From Allostella vacuolata (lineage in GTDB: Bacteria; Pseudomonadota; Alphaproteobacteria; ATCC43930; Allostellaceae), in the NCBI GenBank assembly GCA_006739055.1, contig AP019702.1, forward strand, positions 1,825,001-1,889,000: a stretch of DNA of 64,000 nt, in the 5' to 3' direction. Position numbers and translations under genes: made by a program. The first letter of the stretch is position 1; each line of letters starts with the position of its first letter. Positions 8,884 to 17,803 of the stretch are shown piece after piece. The notes beneath the pieces are model-generated. The model did no database searches and had not been told where the DNA came from. It was given only the letters and a program-made list of their open reading frames with translations.

Positions 8884-9497
8884 CCGAAACGACCGGAACC
8901 GCCGAGGCCCCGGACCTGGACGAGGATTCCGCCGTTCCCGCCGGGGTCGGGGCGACCATCCGGCGCCTGCGGCAGGAGCGCGGCATCTCGCTGCAGGAGC
9001 TGTCGCGGCGGTCGGGGGTCTCGACCGGCATGCTGAGCCAGGTGGAGCGCAACCGCGCCAACCCGTCGCTGCGCATCCTGACCAGCATCCGCGCCGCGCT
9101 CGATGCCCCCGTCAGCGCACTGTTCGAGACCGCGCCCGCACGCCCGGCCGATCCGCCCTTCGTGCGGCGGGCCGGGCGGCGGCCGAAGCTCGACCTCGGC
9201 TACCTCAGCAAGGAACTGCTGTCCGCCGATACGCCCTACAACCTGCAGATGATGATCCTGCACCTGCCGCCGGGCGGCTCCTCGGGCGAGCGGCCGCTCA
9301 GCTACCCGGCGGAGAAGGCGGGCCTGCTGCTCGAGGGGCAGGTCGCCCTGCAGGTCGGCGACGAGGAGGTGGTGCTGCAGGAGGGCGACAGCTTCATCTT
9401 CGACAGCGCCAGCCCGCACGGTTTCCGCAACTGCGGCAGCGGCCAGGCGCGCATCCTGTGGGTCATCGGCAAGGTGGCGCTCGACCGCCATCTCTGA
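8880..9497 (+). CDS. XRE-family regulator with C-terminal cupin domain
   Basis: Transcription factor of 205 aa. An XRE helix-turn-helix spans residues about 22-78 (GATIRRLRQERGISLQELSRRSGVSTGMLSQVERNRANPSLRIL), and a cupin_2 sensor domain spans about 125-195 (HLPPGGSSGERPLSYPAEKAGLLLEGQ, GDSFIFDSASPHGFRNCG). This architecture is common in regulators of amino-acid and polyamine catabolism (PuuR-like). The GTG at 8880 overlaps the LysR stop and has a near-perfect AAGGAGG site. Two coupled regulators of different families suggest dual control of the surrounding catabolic genes. Confidence 0.92.
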   Translation: MTETTGTAEAPDLDEDSAVPAGVGATIRRLRQERGISLQELSRRSGVSTGMLSQVERNRANPSLRILTSIRAALDAPVSALFETAPARPADPPFVRRAGRRPKLDLGYLSKELLSADTPYNLQMMILHLPPGGSSGERPLSYPAEKAGLLLEGQVALQVGDEEVVLQEGDSFIFDSASPHGFRNCGSGQARILWVIGKVALDRHL

Positions 9498-9510
9498 AGC
9501 GGCCCGCGCC

Positions 9511-9538
9511 TTGGGGCTTGCCGGACGTTCAATATTAT
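9511..9538 (+). promoter_or_regulatory. putative sigma70 promoter of the OYE gene
   Basis: TTGGGG at 9511-9516 and TATTAT at 9533-9538 are separated by 16 bases, 118 bases before the OYE start. The block CGTTCAATAT (9526-9535), which overlaps the -10, is identical to half of the palindrome at 7880-7900. Binding of a shared regulator there would block or position RNA polymerase. Prediction only. Confidence 0.4.
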
Positions 9539-9655
9539 GAAGAATTGGCGCCCGTCGTCGGACGCGGGGCGGATGGTCGCCCTGCGTCTCATGTCTTCAG
9601 GCGCATCCCTCGTCGCGCAGGCCCGGGATTGCGGAATCCCAGGAGGAGCAGTGCG

Positions 9656-10894
9656 ATGAGCATCCAGGATACGGCGGAGCGGCCGGGCTTCCGCTTCAGT
9701 CTCTACGCTCCCGGCACGGCCGGCGCCGCGGACGTGGAGGCCCAGGCCGACCGGCCGCTCCTCTTCACGCCGTTCCGGCTGCGCGGGGTGACCTTCCCGA
9801 ACCGGGTGGTGATCGCACCGATGCAGATGTACGTGGCCGGGCCCGACGGACTGGCGACCGACTGGCACCTGCAGCACCTCGGCAAATATGCCGTGGGCGG
9901 TGCCGGGACCGTCATGACAGAAGCGCTGATCGTCGACCCGCGCGGCCGCAACACCTATGGCGACCTCGGCATCTGGTCGGACGACCATGTGGCGCCGCTG
10001 GCGCGCATCGCCGGGTTCATCGCCGCCCAGGGCGCGGTGCCGGCGGCGCAGCTCCACCATGCCGGCCCGAAATCCTCGCGGCAGCGGCCATGGGAGGGGC
10101 TCGGCCCGCTCGGCGCGGCGGAGGCGGCGAAGGGCGAGCCGCCGTGGCAGCCGGTCAGCGTCAGCGAGCAGAGCAGCGTCGCCGGCTGGCACCGGCCGCA
10201 CTGCCTGACATCCGAGGAGATCGCCGGCATCGTCGCCGCCTATGGCCAGGGCGCCCGCCGCGCGGCCGAGGCCGGGTTCCGGGTGCTCGACATCCACGCC
10301 GCCCACGGCTACCTGATCCACTCGTTCCTCTCGCCGATCTCCAACGACCGCACCGACCGGTATGGCGGCAGCCTGGAGAACCGGATGCGCCTGGCGGTGG
10401 AGATCGCCCGCTCGGTGCGCGGGCACTGGCCGGACGACCGGCCGCTCTTCTTCCGCCTCTCCTGCGTCGACCGCATGGAAGGCGGCTGGCAGATCGAGGA
10501 CAGCGTCGTCCTCGCCCGGGCGTTGCGGGCCGAAGGAGTCGACCTGATCGACTGCTCGTCGGGCGGCATCCGGGCCGAGAATTCGGGCATGGACTTCGTG
10601 CGCAAGCGCCAGCCCCTGCGCCGCGGACACCAGGTTCCCTATGCCGACCAGATCCGCCGCGAGGCGGAGATGCCGACCATGGCGGTCGGCGTCATCCTGG
10701 ACGGGCCGCAGGCGGAAGCGATCCTGCAGGCCGGCAAGGCCGACCTGATCGCGATCGGCAGGGCCGCCCTCTTCGACCCGCACTGGGCGGTGCATGCCGC
10801 CCACCAGCTGCGCGCCGATCCCAAGTGGCAGATGTGGCCCCCGTCCTACGGCTGGTGGCTGGAGCTGCGCGAGCGCACCGGCGTCGAGGACTGA
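9656..10894 (+). CDS. NADH:flavin oxidoreductase, Old Yellow Enzyme family (YqjM-like)
   Basis: FMN-dependent ene-reductase of 412 aa. After about 30 extra residues the TIM barrel starts (LLFTPFRLRGVTFPNRVVIAPMQMY). Substrate- and FMN-site landmarks are AAQLHHAGPKSSR, the His-x2-His pair in VLDIHAAHGYLIHSFLSP, NDRTDRYGGSLENRMRLAVE, and the C-terminal FMN phosphate motif (MAVGVIL, DLIAIGRAAL). The ATG at 9656 has a strong AGGAGGAGCAG site. The frame is open further upstream, but that part is antisense or out-of-frame text within the cupin gene. It probably reduces an activated double bond of a catabolic intermediate; the natural substrate is unknown. Compare the shortened paralogue at 16050-16796. 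Confidence 0.9.
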   Translation: MSIQDTAERPGFRFSLYAPGTAGAADVEAQADRPLLFTPFRLRGVTFPNRVVIAPMQMYVAGPDGLATDWHLQHLGKYAVGGAGTVMTEALIVDPRGRNTYGDLGIWSDDHVAPLARIAGFIAAQGAVPAAQLHHAGPKSSRQRPWEGLGPLGAAEAAKGEPPWQPVSVSEQSSVAGWHRPHCLTSEEIAGIVAAYGQGARRAAEAGFRVLDIHAAHGYLIHSFLSPISNDRTDRYGGSLENRMRLAVEIARSVRGHWPDDRPLFFRLSCVDRMEGGWQIEDSVVLARALRAEGVDLIDCSSGGIRAENSGMDFVRKRQPLRRGHQVPYADQIRREAEMPTMAVGVILDGPQAEAILQAGKADLIAIGRAALFDPHWAVHAAHQLRADPKWQMWPPSYGWWLELRERTGVED

Positions 10895-11035
10895 CGCCGA
10901 AGGCCAGCCGGGGCGCCCGCTCTTCCCGGCCGCGGATATGTGCCGCGACGGGTAGGGGCGGTCGGAAGCCGTCGACGGCGCGCAGGAAATCCGGCATGGT
11001 GGATATTCACGCAAGAAACCATCCGGCGGGCTTTG

Positions 11036-12922
11036 GTGGACGGCATTCCCGAAAGGCTCATGCAGGGCTTCCAGAACGAGGTCCTGGAGGCAATCGCGAT
11101 CGGCCGGCCGTTCGCCGAGGTCGCGCGGTTGCTGTGCGAGCGGGCGGAGGCACTCGCACCCACGGCGATCTGCACCATCCTCGCGATCGACAATGGCCGG
11201 CTTCGGCCGATAGCGGCGCCGAGCCTGCCGCAATCCTATTCCGATGCCCTGGACGGGGCCGAGATCGGCCCGACGGCCGGGTCGTGCGGTACGGCGGCCT
11301 ATTTCGGCTGGCCGGTCGAGGTCATCGACATCGAGACCGACCCGCTGTGGCAGGACTACGCGGCGCTGGTGGCGCCGCTTGGCCTGCGGGCCTGCTGGTC
11401 GAGCCCGATCGTCGCGCGCGACGGCCGGGTCGTGGGCACCTTTGCCTTCTACTACCGGACGCGGCGCGGCCCGAGCCCGGTGGAGCGCCTGATCGTCGAG
11501 AACTGTGTGCATCTCTGCGCCATCGGCCTGGAGCATGAGGAGCAGCAGCGCCGCAACCATCGGCTGGCCTACTACGACCAGTTGACCGGCCTGCCCAATC
11601 GGCACCGGTTCAACGCGATGCTGGACGAGCGGCTGGCCGGCGACGCCCCGTCACTCGGCCTGATCCTGGCCGACATCGACAACCTGAAGACGATCAACGA
11701 CGTCATGGGGCACCAGGTCGGCGATCGCCTGATCCAGGAGGTCGCGGCGCGCCTGGCCCCGGGCGAGCCCGGTCTCGCCGGCTGCCACCTGGGCGGCGAC
11801 GAGTTCGCATTGCTGGTCGATCCCTGCGCCGACCACGACCAGCTGGGCAGGATCGCGCGCGACCTGCTGGCGCGGATGCGCCTGCCGCTGGCATGCGAAG
11901 GCAACGTCATCGTCCCCCGCATGACCCTGGGCGGCGTCCTGTACGAGGCGGACGGCACCGATGCGGGGACGCTCTGCCAGAACGCCGACCTGGCCCTGTT
12001 GCATGCCAAGGAGACGGCACGGGGTGGCTACGTCGCCTACCGGCCCGGCCTGCGGACCTCCATCACCCGGCGGATCGGCACCATCCGCGAGGTGGATCGC
12101 GCGCTCGCCGAGGGGCGGATCGTGGCCCACTACCAGCCGTTGGTGCGCCTCGATAGCGCCGAGATCGTCGGCCTGGAGGCGCTGGCGCGCATGCGCATGC
12201 CGGACGGCCGGTTCGTCGCGGCGGGCGCCTTCCAGGACGCGTTCTCGGATACGGACGTGGCCTGCCGCCTGACCGACACCATCCTGCAGCAGGTCGTGGC
12301 CGACATGGCGGGGTGGCTCGCCGCCGACATCCCGTTCCACCATGTGGGCATCAACCTGGCAGCGGCGGACTTCGCCCGCGACGACCTGGAGGCGCGGATC
12401 ACGGCCGCCTTCGGCAGCGCCGTCCCGCTGCGCCATCTGGTGCTGGAAGTGACCGAGAGGGTGCTCATGGGCGAGCCGGGCAACGCCGGCATGCGGGCGA
12501 TCAGCCGGCTGCGGGCGCGCGGAATGCTGGTGGCGCTCGACGATTTCGGCACCGGCTTCGCCTCGCTGACCCACCTCCTGACCTTCCCGGTCGACGTCAT
12601 CAAGATCGACCGCAGCTTCATCGACCGCCTGCTGACGGACCGTCCGAGCGCGGTCATCGTCGAGGCCCTGATCGACATCGCCCGCAAGCTGGACATGCGG
12701 GTCGTCGCCGAAGGAATCGAGTGCGACGTCCAGCGTGCCCGCCTGTGGGAGCTCGGGTGCAGGATCGGGCAGGGCTATCTGGTCGCGAAGGCCGCCGACC
12801 GGGCGACGACGACGCGTCTGCTGCGGATGTTCTGCCGCGTGGCGGAGTCGGGCCCCGGAGATGTCGGTACACGAAGGGGCGCGATCCAGCGGCTCGAACT
12901 GCCCCTGTCCGCCTCTGCCTGA
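11036..12922 (+). CDS. cyclic-di-GMP signalling protein: GAF-GGDEF-EAL
   Basis: Soluble protein of about 628 aa that may both make and degrade cyclic di-GMP. A GAF sensor domain covers residues about 10-175 (AEVARLLCERAEALAPTAIC, GPTAGSCGTAAYFG). The GGDEF domain has an intact active site (LADIDNLKTINDVMGHQVGD, LGGDEFALLV near residue 252). The EAL domain retains its catalytic residues (GLEALARM, GINLAA, LEVTERV, DDFGTGFASL, VIKIDRSF, AEGIE, GQGYLVA). No membrane segment is seen. The start is uncertain: GTG 11036 and ATG 11060 both keep the conserved FQNEVLEAIA helix, and a GTG at 10940 would add poorly conserved basic sequence. Confidence 0.88.
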   Translation: MDGIPERLMQGFQNEVLEAIAIGRPFAEVARLLCERAEALAPTAICTILAIDNGRLRPIAAPSLPQSYSDALDGAEIGPTAGSCGTAAYFGWPVEVIDIETDPLWQDYAALVAPLGLRACWSSPIVARDGRVVGTFAFYYRTRRGPSPVERLIVENCVHLCAIGLEHEEQQRRNHRLAYYDQLTGLPNRHRFNAMLDERLAGDAPSLGLILADIDNLKTINDVMGHQVGDRLIQEVAARLAPGEPGLAGCHLGGDEFALLVDPCADHDQLGRIARDLLARMRLPLACEGNVIVPRMTLGGVLYEADGTDAGTLCQNADLALLHAKETARGGYVAYRPGLRTSITRRIGTIREVDRALAEGRIVAHYQPLVRLDSAEIVGLEALARMRMPDGRFVAAGAFQDAFSDTDVACRLTDTILQQVVADMAGWLAADIPFHHVGINLAAADFARDDLEARITAAFGSAVPLRHLVLEVTERVLMGEPGNAGMRAISRLRARGMLVALDDFGTGFASLTHLLTFPVDVIKIDRSFIDRLLTDRPSAVIVEALIDIARKLDMRVVAEGIECDVQRARLWELGCRIGQGYLVAKAADRATTTRLLRMFCRVAESGPGDVGTRRGAIQRLELPLSASA

Positions 12923-13029
12923 GAGTCCTCGGCGTCCGCCCGCTTTCGACGGCATCGGGCTTGCTTGCGGCGCTGGTTTCTCTTCCCCGTTCGACCACCG
13001 ATGATTCCGCCCCAGCAGGGACGCCGGCG

Positions 13030-15900
13030 TTGGAAGAAGTACTGACCTTCGGCCCCTTCCGCTTCCTTCCGCAGCGCAACCTGCTGATCGATGGCGATCG
13101 GCCGCTGCGGCTCGGCGCCCGCGCCCTGGACATCCTGGCATTGCTTCTGGAACGGGCGGGTGAGGTGGTGCCGCACGACGATATCCGCGCCCGGGCCTGG
13201 CCGAGCACCTTCGTCGACGATACCAACCTGCGGGTGCAGATCGCGGCCCTGCGCAAGGCCCTGGGCGACGGCCAGGGCGATGCGCGCTACATCCTGAACC
13301 TGCCGGGTCGTGGCTATCGGTTCGTCGCAGAGGTCGGTCGTGGCGACCGGCCGCTGCGGCCGGTCGACCCGGCGGCAGCGCTGGTGCCGCCGCCGGGGCG
13401 GGACACGCCGGCCGTGGCCGAGATCCGCGAGCCGGCGGACACCGGCCTGCCGGTGCTGCTGGTCCGGCTGATCGGGCGCGACGGGCTGATCGCGACCGTC
13501 GCCGAGCGCCTGTCCCAGCGCCGCCTCCTCACCCTCGTCGGCCCGGCCGGGGTCGGCAAGACGACGGTGGCAGTGGCCGCGGCGCGGCAGCTGGCCGCCC
13601 GCTTCGCCGGCGGCGCCTGCTTCGTGGACCTGGCGCCGCTGACCGACCCGGCCCTGGTGCCGGGGGCGCTGGCCTCGGCGCTCCGGCTGCAGGTTCCGGC
13701 CGAGCGGCCGATCCCGGCGCTGGTGGAGCGCATCCGGCAGCGCAAGCTCCTGGTCATCCTCGACAATTGCGAACATCTGGTGGATGCGGCGGCTGCGATC
13801 GCCGAGGCCATTTTGGCCGGAGCGCCCGGTGTATGCGTCATCGCCACCAGCCGCGAGCCGCTGCGCGCCCAGGGCGAATGGGTGCAGCGCCTGCCGTCGC
13901 TGGAGCTGCCGCCGCCGGGACGGGATCGGACGGCGGGCGAGGCGATGGCGGCGCCGGCCGTGCAGCTCTTCGTCGAACGCGCGATCGCCGGGGGCGACGG
14001 CTTCGAGCTGGGCGACGGCGACGCGCCGCTGGCGGCGGAGATCTGCCGCCAGTTGGACGGCATCCCGCTCGCGATCGAACTGGCGGCGGCCCGCGTCGGG
14101 CAGTTCGGCGTCCGCGGCCTGGCGCGCGCGCTCGACGACCGCTTCGCCGTGCTGCGTGGCGGCCGCCGCACCGCCGCACCCCGCCACCAGACCCTGCGCG
14201 GGGCGCTGGACTGGAGCTTCGGCATCCTGCCCGAATTCGAGCGGGCCCTGCTGCGCCGGCTGTCGATCTTTGCTACCGGCTTCTCGATCGACGGTGCGAT
14301 CGCCGTGCTGGCCGGGGACGGTGCGGATGTCACCGAACTGATCGAGGGCGTGGTCGGGCTGGCCGAGAAATCCCTCCTGGCCGCCGACATCAGCGGCGAC
14401 CTGCCGACCTACCGGCTGCTGCAGTCGACCCGCGCCTACGCGCTGGAGAAGCTGCAGCAGAGCGGCGAGGCGCCGGCGCTGCGCCGCCGCCATGCCGAGC
14501 ACCTGGTCCGGATGCTCGGCCGCGCGGCGGCGGAGTGGGGCGTGCGCCCGGTCGACGAATGGCGCGCCGCCTATGTAAGCCTGGTCGACGAGGTGCGGGC
14601 GGCGCTGGACTGGGCGTTCCGCCCGGAGGGCGACGCCGCGCTGGGCTTCGCGCTGATGGCCGAATCCGGGCCGCTCTGGTTCCAGGCCTCGCTGACCCAC
14701 GAGTATCGCGCGCGCCTGGAAGCGGCCCTGGCGCATCCGGAAGCCGCCGACGCCCTGGCCGACCGGCCGCGGATGCGCCTGCAGATCGCGCTCAGCTCGG
14801 CCATCTTCAACACCAGCGGCCCCGGGGCGGACATGGCGGCGGCTTCGCGCCGCGCCCTGGAGCTGGCGGAGCGGCTGGGCGATGCCGATGTCCAGCTCCA
14901 GGCGCTGTGGGGGTTGTCGGGCGAGCGCTACCAGAGCGGCGACTATCATATGGCGCACGCCCTGGTGGAGCGCTTCGGCCTGGTCGCCGCCGCTGCCGGC
15001 GACCAGGCCGCGGGCGTGGTCCTGGACCGGATGATGGCGCTCGGCCTGCATCTGATCGGGCGCCACGCGGAGGCACGGCGCCATGCCGAGCGGGCCGTCC
15101 GTCACCCCCCGTCCCAGGTGCGGACCGCGCAGAAGAGCCTCTACGAGTACGACAACCGGGTGGCCGCCCGCTCCCATCTGGCGCGGATCCTGTGGATCTC
15201 CGGCTGTCCCGACCAGGCCGACGCGGTCGCGCGCGAGGGGTTGGAGTATGCCCGGTCCCTGCGGGCAGGGCCCAGCCGCTGCTATGTGCTGGTCTTCGCC
15301 GCCTGCCCGGTCGCCTTCTGGCGCCGGGACCCGGCGTTGGCGGGCGAGGAGGTCCGGTTGCTGGGCGAACTCGCGGCCGACCCCTCGCTCGCCCACTGGC
15401 GCTCCTGGGCCGCGGGCTATGCCGCGGCGCTGGACCTGGCGGCCGCCGACGGTCGGATAGCCGCCGGCCGGCCGGCCGGCGGCGACGGCCTCGGGATCGA
15501 TCTGACGGGCGCGCGAATCGGCCCGATTCACCTCGACATGCTGGGGACCCTGCATGCCGGCCTGGCCACGCCGGCGGCGATCGACCGGGCGGAGCAGGGA
15601 TTGGCGCCGTGGTGCGCACCGGAACTGATCCGCGCCCATGGCGAGCGTCTTCTTCGCGCCGGCGGCGCCGACGCCCGCCCGCAGGCCGAGGCGGCATTTC
15701 GGCGCGCCCGCGCCCTGGCGGCCGGGCAGGGGGCCCTGTCGTGGGAGCTCCGGGCGGCCACCAGCCTCGCCCGGCTGTGGCACGACCGCCCGCCCGAGGC
15801 GCGTGCCGCCCTGGCGCCGGTGGTGGAGCGCCTGCGGGAGGGCTTCGCCACCCCGGACTACCGCGACGCGGCCGGCCTGCTGGCGGAACTTGGCCACTGA
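13030..15900 (+). CDS. winged-helix (OmpR/CadC-type) regulator with NB-ARC-like ATPase and TPR-like C terminus
   Basis: Large regulator of 956 aa. Residues about 5-100 form a Trans_reg_C winged helix (FGPFRFLPQRNLL, LGARALDILALLLERAGEVV, VQIAALRKALGDG, LNLPGRGYRFVAEV). A STAND-type ATPase follows, with Walker A GPAGVGKTT near residue 171, Walker B LLVILDNCEHL near 244, sensor VIATSREPLRAQGE, and GIPLAIELAA. The C-terminal half is helical and TPR-like (RALELAERLGDADVQLQALWGLSGE). Such proteins bind a ligand and DNA using ATP-driven switching; the signal is unknown. No ATG/GTG fits near the conserved N terminus. I take the TTG at 13030, which has AGGGA 8 bases upstream; it could start further upstream at another TTG. 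Confidence 0.85.
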   Translation: MEEVLTFGPFRFLPQRNLLIDGDRPLRLGARALDILALLLERAGEVVPHDDIRARAWPSTFVDDTNLRVQIAALRKALGDGQGDARYILNLPGRGYRFVAEVGRGDRPLRPVDPAAALVPPPGRDTPAVAEIREPADTGLPVLLVRLIGRDGLIATVAERLSQRRLLTLVGPAGVGKTTVAVAAARQLAARFAGGACFVDLAPLTDPALVPGALASALRLQVPAERPIPALVERIRQRKLLVILDNCEHLVDAAAAIAEAILAGAPGVCVIATSREPLRAQGEWVQRLPSLELPPPGRDRTAGEAMAAPAVQLFVERAIAGGDGFELGDGDAPLAAEICRQLDGIPLAIELAAARVGQFGVRGLARALDDRFAVLRGGRRTAAPRHQTLRGALDWSFGILPEFERALLRRLSIFATGFSIDGAIAVLAGDGADVTELIEGVVGLAEKSLLAADISGDLPTYRLLQSTRAYALEKLQQSGEAPALRRRHAEHLVRMLGRAAAEWGVRPVDEWRAAYVSLVDEVRAALDWAFRPEGDAALGFALMAESGPLWFQASLTHEYRARLEAALAHPEAADALADRPRMRLQIALSSAIFNTSGPGADMAAASRRALELAERLGDADVQLQALWGLSGERYQSGDYHMAHALVERFGLVAAAAGDQAAGVVLDRMMALGLHLIGRHAEARRHAERAVRHPPSQVRTAQKSLYEYDNRVAARSHLARILWISGCPDQADAVAREGLEYARSLRAGPSRCYVLVFAACPVAFWRRDPALAGEEVRLLGELAADPSLAHWRSWAAGYAAALDLAAADGRIAAGRPAGGDGLGIDLTGARIGPIHLDMLGTLHAGLATPAAIDRAEQGLAPWCAPELIRAHGERLLRAGGADARPQAEAAFRRARALAAGQGALSWELRAATSLARLWHDRPPEARAALAPVVERLREGFATPDYRDAAGLLAELGH

Positions 15901-16049
15901 AATCGCGCCACGGCGACCTTCGCAACGTTTAGCAGCGATTTACAGCCGCCTTCCGCCGAACCTGGGCATGGTGTGCCCGGGCAATTCGCGCGGCGGCCGC
16001 TTCCGGCCGTTCGGGGGGAGCCCGCCGCAACAGGGTGGAGCTGGGCATA

Positions 16050-16796
16050 ATGGCGAAACTGTTTTCGCCCTTGAACGCAGGCGCATTCGAGCTCGCGCAT
16101 CGCGTCGTCGCGCTGGGCAGCTCGATGGCGCCGCCGGCGCCGGGAGCCGAGCCGCATCCGGCAGCCTATGCCGATCGCATGCGCGCCGGGGGATTGGTGG
16201 TGGCGGGGCCCATGGCATTCGGCCAGGCACCGGCCGAGATCGCGGCCTGGCGCCGCGTCGTCGGCGCGGTCCATGACTGCGGCGGCGTCGTCCTGGCGCA
16301 ACTGCCGGGTGCCGGTGCGGCGGCCCAGCACGCCCGGGCGGCCGTCCACGCGCAGCAGGCCGGATTCGACGGGCTGGAAGTGGATGTGACGCTGTCCGGC
16401 GCGGGCATGGCTTTCATCGAGGAGGCCGGCCGCGATGGCGGCGCCCTGCTCGACGTGCTGGCGATCCTGGCGGAGACCTGGGGCCGCGACCGCATCGGCG
16501 TCCGGCTGGCGCCGTGCAGCCGCGGGATGGCGATCGACCCCGCCCGGCGCCTGCGGCTCTTTACGGACATTCTCACCATGCTGGGCGAGGAGGAAGTCGC
16601 CTACGTCCACCTGGTCGTCGACGAGGCCTATCGTCTGGGCGGGCCCGAAGGGCCGATCGGCAGCTCCGGCCTGGCTCGGGATCTGCGGTCGGCGTTCCGC
16701 GGGATCCTGATCGCCTCCGGCGACTATTCGGAGGCCGAGGCGATCCGGCTCGTCGACAGCCGCTGGGCCGATGCCGTGGAGGTTCGCCGTCCCTGA
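16050..16796 (+). CDS. shortened, apparently degenerate Old Yellow Enzyme-like protein
   Basis: Protein of 248 aa. It opens like an OYE barrel (LFSPLNAGAFELAHRVVALGS) and keeps barrel-like segments (AAVHAQQAGFDGLEVDV, RIGVRLAPCSRGM, VAYVHLVVDEAY, RGILIASGDYSEAEAIRLVDSRWADAVEV), but is about 120-150 residues shorter than the usual 360-410. The segment that should carry the His/Asn or His/His pair (VDIHAAHGY in the OYE at 9656) reads LEVDVTLSGAG. The YGG and NRxR blocks are absent. Catalysis as an ene-reductase is therefore doubtful; it may bind flavin or a ligand, or be a decaying gene. The ATG at 16050 has GGAG 9 bases upstream. A GTG at 16035 is an alternative. Confidence 0.72.
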   Translation: MAKLFSPLNAGAFELAHRVVALGSSMAPPAPGAEPHPAAYADRMRAGGLVVAGPMAFGQAPAEIAAWRRVVGAVHDCGGVVLAQLPGAGAAAQHARAAVHAQQAGFDGLEVDVTLSGAGMAFIEEAGRDGGALLDVLAILAETWGRDRIGVRLAPCSRGMAIDPARRLRLFTDILTMLGEEEVAYVHLVVDEAYRLGGPEGPIGSSGLARDLRSAFRGILIASGDYSEAEAIRLVDSRWADAVEVRRP

Positions 16797-17083
16797 CCGG
16801 ACCGGAGGAACTGCCCGCTCTGCAAGGATCCCGGCCGCTCTGGCGGCGGCGGGACGATGGGCGCTGCCCGGATGGAAGTAATCGTCCCGGGCTGCCGAAG
16901 TAGAAGGAAAGATCCGGTCTTTACGGTTGCCAGGCGGATTTACGGATTTTCGTATAGCGCTACGGCCGATACAGCATTTTACGCCGATTAATTCGGATGC
17001 TGGGGCGGTTCGTCGCAGGATCTTGGGGACAGCGACGGGGGATCGAGCCCCGTCCTCCGATGGACCCAAGCCTGGAGGCACCG
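16797..17083. other. intergenic region upstream of the AraC gene with repeated TTTACGG motifs
   Basis: This 287-base gap holds no convincing gene. It is more AT-rich than its surroundings between about 16890 and 17000. It carries TTTACGG twice (in gtcTTTACGGttg and ggaTTTACGGatt), a related TTTTACGC, and an interrupted dyad CGTA-N6-TACG at 16951-16964. These could be regulator sites or part of a promoter for the AraC gene at 17084. No clear -35/-10 pair stands out. Confidence 0.4.
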
Positions 17084-17737
17084 ATGACGCCCTTTCCGAC
17101 CGCTTCGAGCATTCGCCCCTCGACCGGCCCCGCCTGGATGGTTGCGGAGGCGCATGAGGACACGGCCGGCCGGGATGGGTTGACCCGGCTCGTGCTGCCG
17201 GTGATGCGGCTGCTGGAGGCCGCCGGGGCGGCACTGGAGCAGGACCGGGCGGCGGCCGGGTCCTTGATCTCCCGGGCCGTCGGGCTGCTGCGGGAGGGCG
17301 AACGGGCGGCCGGCCAGGGACGGCCGGAGCCGGCGACCGGCGGCCTGGCGCCCTGGCAGGTGCGCCGGCTGGAGGCGCATATCGACGCGCACCTGGAAGA
17401 CCGCATCGCCGTCGGCGACCTCGCCCCGATCGCCCGCCTCAGCGTCGGGCATCTCTCCCGGGCGTTCAAGCGCAGCTTCGGCATGGCCCCGCACGCCTAC
17501 ATCATCCGCCGCCGGGTCGAGCGCGCCCAGGAGCTGATGCTGTCGACCGACGAGCCGCTGTGCCAGATCGCGCTGGCCTGCGGCCTGGCCAACCAGGCGC
17601 ACTTCTCGCGCCTGTTCCAGCGCCAGGTCGGCACCAGCCCGGGCGCCTGGCGGCGGCAACGCCGCGCGCGGCCGCCCGCCATGATCGCCGCCGTCGCCGC
17701 TGCCGACGACAACGGCCGCGCGCGCCTCGCCGCCTGA
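17084..17737 (+). CDS. AraC-family transcriptional regulator
   Basis: Regulator of 217 aa. The two helix-turn-helix motifs of the AraC DNA-binding domain fill residues about 100-205 (LEAHIDAHLEDRIAVGDLAPIARLSVGHLSRAFKRSFGMAPHAYI and CQIALACGLANQAHFSRLFQRQVGTSPGAWRR). The N-terminal 95 residues are a short helical segment, not a cupin-like ligand domain, so any ligand sensing must be external or absent. The ATG at 17084 has GGAGG 5 bases upstream; a longer frame from 16997 lacks this. The gene lies 66 bases before a histidine kinase gene on the same strand and may be cotranscribed with it. Confidence 0.88.
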   Translation: MTPFPTASSIRPSTGPAWMVAEAHEDTAGRDGLTRLVLPVMRLLEAAGAALEQDRAAAGSLISRAVGLLREGERAAGQGRPEPATGGLAPWQVRRLEAHIDAHLEDRIAVGDLAPIARLSVGHLSRAFKRSFGMAPHAYIIRRRVERAQELMLSTDEPLCQIALACGLANQAHFSRLFQRQVGTSPGAWRRQRRARPPAMIAAVAAADDNGRARLAA

Positions 17738-17803
17738 CACCGACATCGTGGGCCCGGCCGCCCCGGCCGGCTCCACCCGCCCCGCGACAGGAGGAACGAT
17801 CCC

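Noticed and set aside
13001-13045. 14-codon ORF (MIPPQQGRRRWKKY) overlapping the start of the STAND regulator as a leader peptide
   Set aside because: No ribosome site of its own and no conservation evidence; likely chance.
12775-15897. 1040-codon minus-strand open frame opposite the STAND regulator
   Set aside because: Low-complexity translation without motifs; the plus strand carries the winged helix and P-loop.
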